From the NCBI GenBank assembly GCA_036227345.1, contig CP109468.1, forward strand, positions 7,068,001 through 7,132,000: a stretch of 64,000 bases of DNA. The letters are read 5' to 3'. The notes under the pieces were generated by a model. That model was not told the origin of the DNA. It made no database searches and worked only from the letters and a program-made list of their open reading frames with translations. This stretch comes from Streptomyces sp. NBC_01463 (GTDB lineage: Bacteria; Actinomycetota; Actinomycetes; Streptomycetales; Streptomycetaceae). A program made the position numbers and the translations under genes. Shown piece after piece: positions 15,924 to 24,824 of this stretch. Position 1 is the stretch's first letter. The number at the start of each line of letters is the position of its first letter.

Positions 15924-18900
15924 GTGCCCGGGTTCACGCATCTGCATACCGTTTCCGGGTTCTCCCTGCGGTACGGGGCCTCGCACCCGGAGCGGCTGGC
16001 GGAGCGCGCCGCGGAGCGGGGGATGGACGCTCTCGCGCTGACCGACCGGGACACCCTGGCGGGTACGGTCCGGTTCGCCAAGGCCTGCGAGCGGGAAGGG
16101 GTGCGGCCGCTCTTCGGAGTGGATCTCGCCGTGGCCCCCGCCGGGCGTGCGGAGGGCGACGGGCGTACGTACCGGCTGCGGACCCCGGTCCGGGGCGGTG
16201 CCTTTGTCGATGAATCCGCCCCCCGGGTCACCTTCCTCGCCCGTGACGGCGCACAGGGCTGGGCCGAGCTCTGCCGGCTCGTCACCGCCGCCCACGCCGC
16301 CGTGCCCGAGGGCGGCCGGCCCCTGGTCGGCCGGTCCGCACTGCCCGCCGAAGGGCTCACCGTGCTGCTCGGCCCCGACTCCGAGGTGGGCAGGGCGCTG
16401 GCCGCCGGCCGCCCCGACCGGGCCGCCGTCCTGCTCGCCCCCTGGCGGGAGGTGTACGGCGACGACCTGCGGCTCGAAGCCGTCCACCACGGCCGGGACG
16501 GCACCGGACCCGGTTCGCTGAGGCTCGCCGCCCGTACCGTCGGCTTCGCCGCCGAACAGGGGATACGGGCCGTGCTGACCAACGCCGTCCGGTACGCGGA
16601 TGCGGGGCAGGGCCCGGTCGCCGACGTACTCGACTCCGCCCGCAGGCTCGTCCCCGTCGACCCGCGCCGCGCCCCGCTCGACAGCGGCGAGCGCTGGCTC
16701 AAGGACGCCTCCGCGATGGCGGAGACCGCCGAGCGGATCACCACCGCCGCCGGGCTCGGCCCCGGTGCCGGGGCGCGGCTGCTCGCCGAGACCCGGCACA
16801 CCGCCGACGCCTGCGCCGTCGACCCCGAGGACGACCTCGGCCTCGGCTCCGTCCACTTCCCCGAACCGCACCTCGTCGGCGCCGGCCGCCGCACCGCCCA
16901 GCGGGTGCTGGCCTCCCGCGCCGCCGCCGGCATGGTGCTGCGCGGCTACGACCGCAGGCCCGGCTACTGGGACCGGATGCACCACGAGCTGGACATCATC
17001 GCCCACCACGGCTTCGCCTCGTACTTCCTGACGGTCGCCCAGGTGGTCGACGATGTGCGGGAGATGAAGGTCCGGGTGGCCGCCCGGGGTTCCGGGGCCG
17101 GCTCCCTGGTCAACCACCTCCTCGGCATCGCCCACGCCGACCCGGTCGAGCACGGGCTGCTGATGGAGCGCTTCCTGTCCAAGCGCCGCTTCGTGCTGCC
17201 CGACATCGACATCGACGTCGAGTCCGCCCGCCGCCTCGACGTCTACCGCGCGATCATCGGCCGCTTCGGCGCCGAACGGGTCGCCACCGTCGCCATGCCC
17301 GAGACCTACCGGGTGCGCCACGCCATCCGCGACGTCGGCGCCGCCCTCTCCATGAACCCCGCCGAGACCGACCGGCTCGCCAAGGCCTTCCCGCACATCC
17401 GGGCCCGTGACGCGCTCGCGGCCATGGAGGAACTGCCCGAGCTGCGCGAGGTGGCGAGGACGAAGGAGAAGTACGGACGGCTGTGGGAGTTGGTCGAGGC
17501 GCTCGACGCACTGCCGCGCGGCATCGCCATGCACCCGTGCGGGGTCCTCCTCTCCGACGCCTCGCTGCTGCGCCGCACCCCCGTCATGCCCACCAGCGGC
17601 GAGGGCTTCCCGATGGCGCAGTTCGACAAGGAGGACGTGGAGGACCTCGGGCTGCTCAAGCTCGACGTGCTCGGGGTGCGGATGCAGTCGGCGATGGCGC
17701 ACGCGGTCGCGGAGGTGCGGCGGGCATCGGGCGAGGAGGTGGACCTGGACGGTGTGCCGCCGGGTGACCCGGAGACGTACCGGCTGATCAGGACCGCCGA
17801 GACGCTGGGCTGTTTCCAGATCGAGTCGCCCGGCCAGCGCGATCTGGTCGGCAGGCTCCAGCCGGCGGACTTCCACGACCTGGTGGTCGACATCTCGCTG
17901 TTCCGGCCCGGTCCGGTCGCCGCCGACATGGTGCGCCCGTTCATCGAGGCCCGGCACGGCCGGGCGCCGGTCCGCTATCCGCACCCCGATCTGGAGGGGC
18001 CGCTGCGCGACACGTACGGCGTGGTGGTCTTCCACGAGCAGATCATCGAGATGGTCGACATCATGACCGGCTGCGGCCGGGACGAGGCCGACCGGGTCCG
18101 GCGCGGGCTCTCCGACCCCGAGTCGCAGGGCCGGATCAGGGTCTGGTTCGCGCAGCACGCGGCGGCGCGCGGGTACGGCGCCGAGGTGATCGCCCGCGCC
18201 TGGGAGATCATCGAGGCGTTCGGCAGCTACGGCTTCTGCAAGGCGCACGCGGTCGCCTTCGCCGTGCCCACGTACCAGTCGGCCTGGCTGAAGGCGCACC
18301 ACCCGGCGGCCTTCTACGCCGGACTGCTCACCCATGACCCCGGGATGTACCCGAAGCGGCTGCTGCTCGCGGACGCGCGGCGGCGCGGGGTGCCGGTGCT
18401 GCCGCTGGACGTGAACCGGTCGGCGGCCGTCCATCGAATCGAACTGGTGTCCGGCGAGGGAGGGGGAGGGGAGTCCTGGGGGCTGCGGCTGGCGCTCTCC
18501 GACGTCCATGGGATCAGCGCGGCCGAGGTCGCCCGGATCGAGGACGGGCAGCCCTACACCTCGCTGCTGGACTTCTGGCAGCGGGCCCGCCCGGGCAAAC
18601 CCGCCGCCGAACGGCTGGCCCAGGTCGGCGCGCTGGACGCGTTCGGCGCCAACCGCCGCGATCTGCTGCTGCACCTGTCCGAACTCCACCGCGCCCAGCG
18701 CGGCGCGGGCTCCGGCGGCTCCGGCGCGCAGCTGCCGCTCGGCGGCGGCCACCGCACCGGCTCCATCGGCCTGCCCGACCTCAACGAGGCGGAACGGCTC
18801 AGCGCCGAACTGGGCGTGCTGAGCATGGACGTCTCACGCCATCTGATGAGCGATCACCACGCCTTCCTGAAGGAGCTCGGCGCGGTCTCGGCCAAGCGGC

Positions 18901-19409
18901 TGCGCGAGGCACGGCACGGGGACACCGTGCTGGTCGCGGGCGCCAAGGCGGCCACCCAGACCCCGCCGATCCGCTCCGGGCGCCGGGTCGTCTTCACCAC
19001 CCTGGACGACGGCACGGGCCTGGTCGACCTGGCCTTCTTCGACGACAGCCACGCCGCCTGCGCGTACACCGTCTTCCACTCCTGGCTGCTGCTGGTGCGC
19101 GGAGTGGTGCAGCGGCGCGGGCCGCGGAGCCTGAGCGTGGTCGGCGCGGCGGCCTGGAACCTGGCCGAGCTGGCCGAACTGCGGCGCACCGGAGGGCTCG
19201 ACGCGGTCGCGGCCCGGCTGGCGGAGGTGCCCGCTCCGGAGAAGGAGGAGGGCGCCGCGTCCGACGAGGCCCCGGCCGCCGACGACGGCCGCCGGATCCG
19301 GATGCCCACCGGCTACGAGATGAACCCCTGGTCCGACCTGCAGCCGCCCGGCGAAGGGGCGCCCACCGGAAGGAAGCTGTGGCACCAGAGCCCGGGGAGC
19401 GCGGGATGA
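15924..19409 (+). CDS. dnaE2: Error-prone DNA polymerase III alpha subunit DnaE2
   Basis: The protein has 1161 residues. The GTG at 15924 has AGGAGG five bases upstream and begins Pro-Gly-Phe-Thr-His-Leu-His-Thr, the start of the PHP domain. The polymerase palm carries Pro-Asp-Ile-Asp-Ile-Asp (about 429-434). A helix-hairpin-helix region and a C-terminal OB fold follow (about 1010-1080). DnaE2 is the alternative replicase that performs damage-induced translesion synthesis, with ImuA'/ImuB in mycobacteria. The stop overlaps the start of the next gene as ATGA, so the two are translationally coupled. The upstream GTTCGAAC is not a proper LexA box. Confidence 0.93.
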   Translation: MPGFTHLHTVSGFSLRYGASHPERLAERAAERGMDALALTDRDTLAGTVRFAKACEREGVRPLFGVDLAVAPAGRAEGDGRTYRLRTPVRGGAFVDESAPRVTFLARDGAQGWAELCRLVTAAHAAVPEGGRPLVGRSALPAEGLTVLLGPDSEVGRALAAGRPDRAAVLLAPWREVYGDDLRLEAVHHGRDGTGPGSLRLAARTVGFAAEQGIRAVLTNAVRYADAGQGPVADVLDSARRLVPVDPRRAPLDSGERWLKDASAMAETAERITTAAGLGPGAGARLLAETRHTADACAVDPEDDLGLGSVHFPEPHLVGAGRRTAQRVLASRAAAGMVLRGYDRRPGYWDRMHHELDIIAHHGFASYFLTVAQVVDDVREMKVRVAARGSGAGSLVNHLLGIAHADPVEHGLLMERFLSKRRFVLPDIDIDVESARRLDVYRAIIGRFGAERVATVAMPETYRVRHAIRDVGAALSMNPAETDRLAKAFPHIRARDALAAMEELPELREVARTKEKYGRLWELVEALDALPRGIAMHPCGVLLSDASLLRRTPVMPTSGEGFPMAQFDKEDVEDLGLLKLDVLGVRMQSAMAHAVAEVRRASGEEVDLDGVPPGDPETYRLIRTAETLGCFQIESPGQRDLVGRLQPADFHDLVVDISLFRPGPVAADMVRPFIEARHGRAPVRYPHPDLEGPLRDTYGVVVFHEQIIEMVDIMTGCGRDEADRVRRGLSDPESQGRIRVWFAQHAAARGYGAEVIARAWEIIEAFGSYGFCKAHAVAFAVPTYQSAWLKAHHPAAFYAGLLTHDPGMYPKRLLLADARRRGVPVLPLDVNRSAAVHRIELVSGEGGGGESWGLRLALSDVHGISAAEVARIEDGQPYTSLLDFWQRARPGKPAAERLAQVGALDAFGANRRDLLLHLSELHRAQRGAGSGGSGAQLPLGGGHRTGSIGLPDLNEAERLSAELGVLSMDVSRHLMSDHHAFLKELGAVSAKRLREARHGDTVLVAGAKAATQTPPIRSGRRVVFTTLDDGTGLVDLAFFDDSHAACAYTVFHSWLLLVRGVVQRRGPRSLSVVGAAAWNLAELAELRRTGGLDAVAARLAEVPAPEKEEGAASDEAPAADDGRRIRMPTGYEMNPWSDLQPPGEGAPTGRKLWHQSPGSAG

Positions 19410-20404
19410 GCGAGCAGCCGGGTGTTCTCTGTCTGCGGTTCCGGCGGATCGGCGGCGGCCCCCCGGACGGTGCGGGCTACGCGGGGCTGCTCGCCCTGCT
19501 CGGTTCGTTCACCCCGCTCGTCGAGGCGGCGCCGCCCGACGGGGCGCTCGCCGATGTGCGGGGCGCGCTGCGCTACTTCGGCCGGGACGTGAAGGGGCTG
19601 GCCTCGGTGATCCGGGTCCGCGCACTGGCGCTGCACGGGGTGGACTGCGCGATCGGGGCCGCGGAGAACCCGATGCTGGCCCGGATGGCGCTGCGGCAGG
19701 CCGCGCCCGGGACGACCTTCGTGGTGCCGGCCGGCGGGGCCGCCGCCTTCCTCGCGGACCGGCCGGCCGCCGCGCTGGACGGCGTCGGGGCGGCGACGGC
19801 CCGCACCCTGTGCGGATACGGGCTCGACTCCGTCGGCCGGATCGCGGCCGCCCCGCTCGGCACCCTGCAACGGATCACCGGGGTGCGGACCGGGCGCGAG
19901 CTGTGGGAGCGGGCGCACGGCATCGACCGCACGACGGTCGTGCCGAACGCCGCGGCCCGCTCGCTCGCCGCCGACCGGACCTTCCCGCGCGACGAACTGG
20001 ACCGGGAGCGGCAGCGGCGCGCTCTCATGTCGCTCACCGAGGAACTGGGGGCGAGGATGCGCGGCGAGGGACAGGTGTGCCGCTCGCTCGCGGTCTCCGT
20101 GCGCTACGCCGACCGGACCGGTTACTCGACGCTGACCCGCAGCCGTACGCTCCCCGAGCCCACCGCGCACTCCGCGGAACTCACCGCGCTCGCCTACCGG
20201 ATCCATGACTCGTTCGCCCTGCAGCGGGCCCGGGTGCGGGGGATCGCCCTGCGCGCCGAGGGGCTCGGCGACGCCGGCCGGGCCGCGCACCAGCTGACCT
20301 TCGATCCGGTGGACGAACGGGCGCGGCGGATCGAGGAGGTCGCGGACCGGCTGCGGGAGAGATTCGGACCGCAGGCCGTGATGCCGGGGCGACTCGCGGC
20401 CTGA
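19406..20404 (+). CDS. ImuB-like Y-family polymerase homologue, catalytic residues degenerate
   Basis: The protein has 332 residues, starting inside the dnaE2 stop (ATGA). The Y-family fold is visible: palm segments, the helix-hairpin-helix with Gly-Val-Gly (about 138-140) and a little-finger domain. The first metal motif is Leu-Cys-Leu-Arg-Phe-Arg instead of Asp-x-Asp. The usual Ser-x-Asp-Glu motif reads Asp-Gly-Ala-Leu-Ala-Asp-Val, so catalysis looks lost, as in ImuB. It is shorter than mycobacterial ImuB (about 500 residues) and lacks the long C-terminal tail. Its likely role is as an adaptor bringing DnaE2 to lesions. No imuA' gene is present next to it. Confidence 0.82.
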   Translation: MSEQPGVLCLRFRRIGGGPPDGAGYAGLLALLGSFTPLVEAAPPDGALADVRGALRYFGRDVKGLASVIRVRALALHGVDCAIGAAENPMLARMALRQAAPGTTFVVPAGGAAAFLADRPAAALDGVGAATARTLCGYGLDSVGRIAAAPLGTLQRITGVRTGRELWERAHGIDRTTVVPNAAARSLAADRTFPRDELDRERQRRALMSLTEELGARMRGEGQVCRSLAVSVRYADRTGYSTLTRSRTLPEPTAHSAELTALAYRIHDSFALQRARVRGIALRAEGLGDAGRAAHQLTFDPVDERARRIEEVADRLRERFGPQAVMPGRLAA

Positions 20405-20454
20405 CCTGCGCGTAGACGGCCGTTCTGCGGCTACCGTTGATACGGCGTCAGTTT

Positions 20455-20496
20455 TTACCGACGCGTAACTTCCCAGGTAACCTTACTCATGCGTAA
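20455..20496 (+). repeat. Tandem TTAC-N6-GTAA operator-like sites before lipase
   Basis: TTACCGACGCGTAA (20455-20468) and TTACTCATGCGTAA (20483-20496) share 11 of 14 bases. Each has TTAC/GTAA dyad ends. They lie 97-138 bp upstream of the lipase start, in an AT-richer stretch. Two copies 28 bp apart suggest binding of a dimeric regulator. Confidence 0.45.
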
Positions 20497-20592
20497 GTTG
20501 GCCTGAGTACACAGAACGTCATCAGAACTTGTGGTCCGGGCCGCAGGGTGCACAGACATCGCAACTCCCTTGAGCCGCAAGGAGACCACACG

Positions 20593-21486
20593 ATGCTGCC
20601 CTGGACCCGTGCGCCGCGCACCCCACGTGCGCGCAGAGCCCTCACCGCACTGCTCCTCGCCGTCGCCGCAGTCGCCACCCCCACGGCTACTGCCGCTGCA
20701 GCCGCCCCCACCGCCGCCACGGCCACCTCCCGTGGCTGGAACGACTACTCCTGCAAGCCCTCCGCCGCCCACCCCCGGCCCGTCGTCCTGGTCCACGGGA
20801 CCTTCGGGAACTCGGTCGACAACTGGCTCGTCCTCGCCCCCTACCTGGTCAACCGGGGCTACTGCGTCTACTCGCTCGACTACGGGCAGCTCCCCGGAGT
20901 GCCGGTCTTCAACGGCCTCGGCCCGATCGACAAGTCGGCCGGACAGCTCTCCGCCTTCGTCGACAAGGTGCTCGCCTCCACCGGGGCGCCCAAGGCCGAC
21001 CTGGTCGGCCACTCCCAGGGCGGCATGATGCCGAACTACTACCTGAAGTTCCTCGGCGGAGCGGCCAAGGTGAACGCCCTGGTCGGGATCGCGCCCGACA
21101 ACCACGGCACCACGCTCCTCGGCCTGACCAAGCTGCTGCCGTACTTCCCCGGCGTCGGGGACCTGCTCAACGCCGGCACCCCCGGACTCGCCGACCAGGT
21201 CGCCGGATCGCCCTTCGTGACCAAGCTCAACTCGGTCCCCGACACCGTGCCCGGCGTGCACTACACCGTCATCGCGACCAGGTACGACGAGGTCGTGACC
21301 CCGTACCGGACCCAGTTCCTGGACGGGCCCGACGTGCGCAACGTCCTGCTCCAGGACCTGTGCCCGGTCGACCTTTCCGAGCACGTGGCGATCGGCACCA
21401 TCGACCGGATCGCCTACCACGAGGTGGCGAACGCCCTGGACCCGGCGCGCGCCACCCCGACCACCTGCGCCTCGGCCATCGGCTAG
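20593..21486 (+). CDS. Secreted alpha/beta-fold lipase
   Basis: The protein has 297 residues. ATG at 20593 follows AAGGAG. Residues 1-38 form an Arg-rich signal peptide ending in an Ala-rich cleavage region. The lipase signature is Gly-His-Ser141-Gln-Gly. Earlier, His-Gly-Thr-Phe-Gly-Asn forms the oxyanion loop, and Asp (Arg-Tyr-Asp-Glu-Val) and His (Ser-Glu-His-Val-Ala) complete the triad. Paired cysteines (Tyr-Ser-Cys-Lys, Asp-Leu-Cys-Pro and others) are consistent with an extracellular enzyme. It probably hydrolyses triacylglycerols or esters. The order next to DnaE2 and an LPMO matches S. coelicolor as I remember it. It is convergent with the LPMO gene, with a 25-bp gap. Confidence 0.88.
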   Translation: MLPWTRAPRTPRARRALTALLLAVAAVATPTATAAAAAPTAATATSRGWNDYSCKPSAAHPRPVVLVHGTFGNSVDNWLVLAPYLVNRGYCVYSLDYGQLPGVPVFNGLGPIDKSAGQLSAFVDKVLASTGAPKADLVGHSQGGMMPNYYLKFLGGAAKVNALVGIAPDNHGTTLLGLTKLLPYFPGVGDLLNAGTPGLADQVAGSPFVTKLNSVPDTVPGVHYTVIATRYDEVVTPYRTQFLDGPDVRNVLLQDLCPVDLSEHVAIGTIDRIAYHEVANALDPARATPTTCASAIG

Positions 21487-21511
21487 GGGCTGCCCCTGGC
21501 CGGACCGTCCG

Positions 21512-22537
21512 TCAGAGTCCGCGCCGGGCCGCTGCGGCGGCCCGGCGGCGGACCGAGAGCAGCAGCGCGACCGCACCCAGAGCGATCGTGGCCGCGCCGC
21601 CCATGGCCAGATGACGCGTGGCGGCGCTGCCGCCCGTCTCGGCGAGCCGGTCCGGGCCCGCGACGGGGACGTCGTCCGAAGCGCTGTCCGGTTCCGGGGC
21701 GTTGGCCGGGGCCGTCGCACCCGTGGCCTCGGTGACGGCCGCGCCCGTACCGGCGTCGTCGTCACCATGGCCGCCGTGCTCGACCGAGGACTTCCCCTCG
21801 CCCTCGGTGATCTCCTGCTCGGAGGGCGCCGACGCGGCCGGTGCGGGGACGGCGGCGACCGATCCGCTGCCGCTCGCGGCGCCGCCGCCCGAACCGCCGA
21901 AGACCACGTCGGAGCAGGCGTAGAACGCCTCCGGGGAGTCCGAGCGCTGCCAGACCGTGTAGATCAGCTGACGCCCCGAACGCTCGGGAACGGTGCCGTC
22001 GAAGACGTACGAACCGTCCACCAGCCGCGGGTCGGTGGCCTCGGCGAACGGCTTCGCCTCCAGGTCCGACCACTTCAGCGGCTTCGCCGGGTCGTAGGAG
22101 GCCGTGGTGAGGTAGAGCGCGAAGGAACCCCTGTGCGGCGCGGTGGCCCGGAAGCGGAAGGTGTGCGGCCCCGCCTTCAGATCGGTGGCCGGCCAGTCCG
22201 CGCGCGGCAGATCCAGCCCCTTGAACTTGTCGTTGCCCGCACTGCACAGCTTGCCGTCCGGGATCAGCTGCCGGTGGTTCCCCGCCGCGTCGGCGATGTT
22301 CACACCGTTCCAGTCGTACAGCGCCTGAGTGCCGCCCGCCGCGACCGCGGCCACGCACGCGGCGGACTCCGGGTGCTCGGGACCCTCGGCGAAACAGGCC
22401 GAGACCCGGCTGACCGGGTCCGTCAGCGAGCCGTGCGCCGAGGCCGGAGCCGCGGCCAGAGCGGTGAGGACGAGCGGCGTCGCACCGAGGGCGACGACGG
22501 CGGCGGCCCTGCGGCGGGCGGGGGTGATGGCGGGCAT
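21512..22537 (-). CDS. AA10 lytic polysaccharide monooxygenase with C-terminal sortase signal
   Basis: The protein has 341 residues. ATG at 22537 has AAGGAG nine bases upstream. The signal peptide ends Ala-Ser-Ala, exposing His35 as the mature N terminus, which is required for the copper histidine brace; a second His lies in Gly-Pro-His-Thr-Phe. The AA10 domain runs to about residue 210 and should oxidise chitin or cellulose. A Ser/Ala/Glu-rich linker follows. The end carries Leu-Ala-Glu-Thr-Gly, a TM helix and an Arg-rich tail: a class-E sortase substrate (LAxTG). Most AA10 enzymes are freely secreted; this one should be wall-anchored. Confidence 0.88.
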   Translation of the reverse strand: MPAITPARRRAAAVVALGATPLVLTALAAAPASAHGSLTDPVSRVSACFAEGPEHPESAACVAAVAAGGTQALYDWNGVNIADAAGNHRQLIPDGKLCSAGNDKFKGLDLPRADWPATDLKAGPHTFRFRATAPHRGSFALYLTTASYDPAKPLKWSDLEAKPFAEATDPRLVDGSYVFDGTVPERSGRQLIYTVWQRSDSPEAFYACSDVVFGGSGGGAASGSGSVAAVPAPAASAPSEQEITEGEGKSSVEHGGHGDDDAGTGAAVTEATGATAPANAPEPDSASDDVPVAGPDRLAETGGSAATRHLAMGGAATIALGAVALLLSVRRRAAAAARRGL

Positions 22538-22766
22538 GGCGGGGTACTCCTTCAGCGGTCCAGGTCTGTGTGCGGGGCGTCCCGGGAACAGCAAGCTAGC
22601 CTCCGGCCGGCCCCGGAAAGCCCGCGTGAAGGGCCTGGTGGCGATCGTTATGACGGGCTTAAGGGGCCGCTCACGGACGCTTAAGACCGGCGGCCCGCGG
22701 CCCAGGACCGAGCGCGCTTCCGGGGAGAGGGCCGCCGCTGTCAGTGACAGCTGGCACGATCGGTCC

Positions 22767-24245
22767 ATGACGACGATCGACTGGGATTCAGCCGCCGGTT
22801 CCTTCGACGAGGAGCCGGACCACGGTCTGCTCGATCCCGTGGTCCGGCACGCCTGGGCCCAGCGGCTGGAGAGCTGGCTGCCCTCCGGGCGTTCCGAGGT
22901 GCTCGACCTGGGGTGCGGCACCGGCAGCCTGTCGCTGCTCGTCGCCGGACAGGGCCACCGGGTCACCGCGGTGGACCGCTCGCCGCGCATGGTGGAGCAG
23001 GCGCGCGCCAAACTGGCCGGTACGGGCACCGAGGTGCTGACCGGGGACGCCTCCGCGCCACCCGTCGGCAAGCAGCGGTTCGACGTGATCCTCGCCCGGC
23101 ACGTGGTGTGGCTGCTCCCCGACCCGGCGGCCGCCCTGCGCCACTGGTTCGGCCTGCTGCGGCCCGGCGGCAGACTGGTCCTGGTCGAGGGCGTGTGGAA
23201 CGGGGTCGGTCTATCCGCCGCCGAACTCACCGCGCTGCTCGCCCCGTTCACCGAGCGCGTCCACCACGAGCGGCTCTCCGGCGACCGGGACCTGTGGGGC
23301 AAGGACGTCGACGACGAGCGCTACGCCCTGGTGGCCCGGGCCGAACCCCCGCGCCGGCACACCGAGGTCGTCGACGTGCACCTGATCCTGCGCCGCGGCT
23401 CCGACGTCCTGCTCGCCCGCCGGGCCGGCACGGGATACGCGGACGGGCTGCTGCACGCCCCGTCCGGGCACGTGGAGGACGGCGAGGACGTCCGCGAGGC
23501 GATGATCCGCGAGACGGCCGAGGAGATCGGCGTCGCGCTCGAATCGGATGAACTGCGGGTGGCGCTGGTCATGCAGCACCGGGGGCCGGGCGGCAGCCCC
23601 CGCACCGGCTGGTTCTTCGAGGCGGCGTACGACCCGGACCGGCCGCCGTACAACCGCGAACCGGACAAATGCTCCGAGCTGGCGTGGTATCCGCTGGACG
23701 CCCTGCCGGACGACATGGTCGCCTACTGCCGCGCCGGTCTCGACGGCTACCGGGCGGGGGACCCGTTCCTGATCCACTGGCACGAGGACGGCGACACGGT
23801 CGCGTTCGCGCCCCGGGGTGTCCGCCGGGCCGTGTCCCTGCCGGCCGGCGGGGCCCGCACCGGGCGGCTGCACCACATCGAGCTGTGGGTGCCCGATCTG
23901 ACGGCGGCCGCGGCCGGCTGGGGCTGGCTCCTCGGCGAGCTCGGCCATCTCCCGTACCAGCAGTGGGCGCACGGGCGCAGCTGGCGGCGGGGGGACAGCT
24001 ATGTGGTGGTCGAGCAGTCGCCCGATCTGGCACCGGGGGCGCACGAGCGACGCCGCCCCGGCCTCAACCACCTGGCGTTCCACGTCGAGGACCGGGCCAC
24101 GCTCGACGCCCTGGTGGCCCGGGCCCCCGACCACGGCTGGCGGCTGCTGTTCGCGGACCGCCATCCGCATGCGGGCGGCGACGGGCACGTCGCCGCCTAT
24201 CTGGAGGACGCGGCGGGGTACGAGGTGGAACTGGTGGCGGGCTGA
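22767..24245 (+). CDS. Methyltransferase-Nudix-VOC three-domain fusion
   Basis: The protein has 492 residues from ATG at 22767; the ribosome site is weak. Residues 1-190 form a class I SAM methyltransferase (Asp-Leu-Gly-Cys-Gly-Thr-Gly at about 46-52). Residues 195-345 form a Nudix domain with a complete box, Gly-x5-Glu-x7-Arg-Glu-x2-Glu-Glu-x-Gly (Gly-His-Val-Glu-Asp-Gly through Glu-Glu-Ile-Gly). Residues 365-492 form a VOC/glyoxalase-bleomycin-resistance domain beginning Leu-His-His-Ile-Glu-Leu-Trp-Val and ending with a metal-ligand Glu. All three look intact and in one frame. No function can be assigned; a damaged-metabolite or small-molecule resistance role is inference. Confidence 0.85.
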   Translation: MTTIDWDSAAGSFDEEPDHGLLDPVVRHAWAQRLESWLPSGRSEVLDLGCGTGSLSLLVAGQGHRVTAVDRSPRMVEQARAKLAGTGTEVLTGDASAPPVGKQRFDVILARHVVWLLPDPAAALRHWFGLLRPGGRLVLVEGVWNGVGLSAAELTALLAPFTERVHHERLSGDRDLWGKDVDDERYALVARAEPPRRHTEVVDVHLILRRGSDVLLARRAGTGYADGLLHAPSGHVEDGEDVREAMIRETAEEIGVALESDELRVALVMQHRGPGGSPRTGWFFEAAYDPDRPPYNREPDKCSELAWYPLDALPDDMVAYCRAGLDGYRAGDPFLIHWHEDGDTVAFAPRGVRRAVSLPAGGARTGRLHHIELWVPDLTAAAAGWGWLLGELGHLPYQQWAHGRSWRRGDSYVVVEQSPDLAPGAHERRRPGLNHLAFHVEDRATLDALVARAPDHGWRLLFADRHPHAGGDGHVAAYLEDAAGYEVELVAG

Positions 24246-24251
24246 GGGGCT

Positions 24252-24316
24252 CGGGGCCCGTCCGGCGGACCTTGGCCGGGGTCGCGGCCGGCCCTGATCA
24301 AGCCGGACGGGCCCCG
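24252..24316. terminator. Long-loop inverted repeat between convergent genes
   Basis: CGGGGCCCGTCCGGC (24252-24266) and GCCGGACGGGCCCCG (24302-24316) are perfect 15-bp complements with a 35-nt GC-rich loop. The position between convergent stops suggests a bidirectional terminator. Confidence 0.6.
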
Positions 24317-24326
24317 GCCGGGCTTC

Positions 24327-24824
24327 TCAGCCCAGCAGTCCGGCGAACCCCTCCTCCGTGCGGGCCAGCCGCTCCAGCTCGTCGAGTGCCGCGACCGCGG
24401 CCTTCGCCGCCTCCGGGTCGCGCCCGGCCAGGCCGCTCTCCTCGAACTCGTCCTCGTCCAGCCGCAGTACGCCGGAGCGGTCCGCCGGCACCCACAGATC
24501 GAGATCCAGGTCCTCGACGAGCAGCTCACCGTCCCGCAGCACGGCCGGACGGGTCACATCGCAGTACCAGCCCTTGAGCTCACCCGCACCCGTGCGGACC
24601 TCCTTCACCGCGAACCACGCGTCACGCCAGTAGTACTCGGTGAAGACGTCACCCGGCTCGAACCGTACGAAGCCGAAGTCACGGACCCCGGGCGCGGCCC
24701 AGGGTGCCAGGACCGTGACCCGGTTGCCGTCGTCGGCGACCAGGGCGGCGGGGTAGCTGATCTTGGTCTTTCCGGCCTTGACCAGGACGACCGTCAGTCC
24801 GGACTCAGCCGAGCCTGCGGACAT
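24327..24824 (-). CDS. DUF402 domain protein
   Basis: The protein has 165 residues. ATG at 24824 follows GGAGGT. The core has the DUF402 pattern: Tyr-Pro-Ala-Ala-Leu-Val, Trp-Ala-Ala-Pro-Gly-Val, Glu-Tyr-Tyr-Trp, a Gly-Trp-Tyr-Cys-Asp-Val strand and Asp-Leu-Asp-Leu-Asp-Leu-Trp-Val carrying the metal-binding acidic residues. DUF402 proteins (FomD, nucleoside di/triphosphatases) hydrolyse nucleotide or phosphonate esters. The substrate here is unknown. The start lies 20 bp inside the preceding GNAT gene, so translation is probably coupled. Confidence 0.75.
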   Translation of the reverse strand: MSAGSAESGLTVVLVKAGKTKISYPAALVADDGNRVTVLAPWAAPGVRDFGFVRFEPGDVFTEYYWRDAWFAVKEVRTGAGELKGWYCDVTRPAVLRDGELLVEDLDLDLWVPADRSGVLRLDEDEFEESGLAGRDPEAAKAAVAALDELERLARTEEGFAGLLG

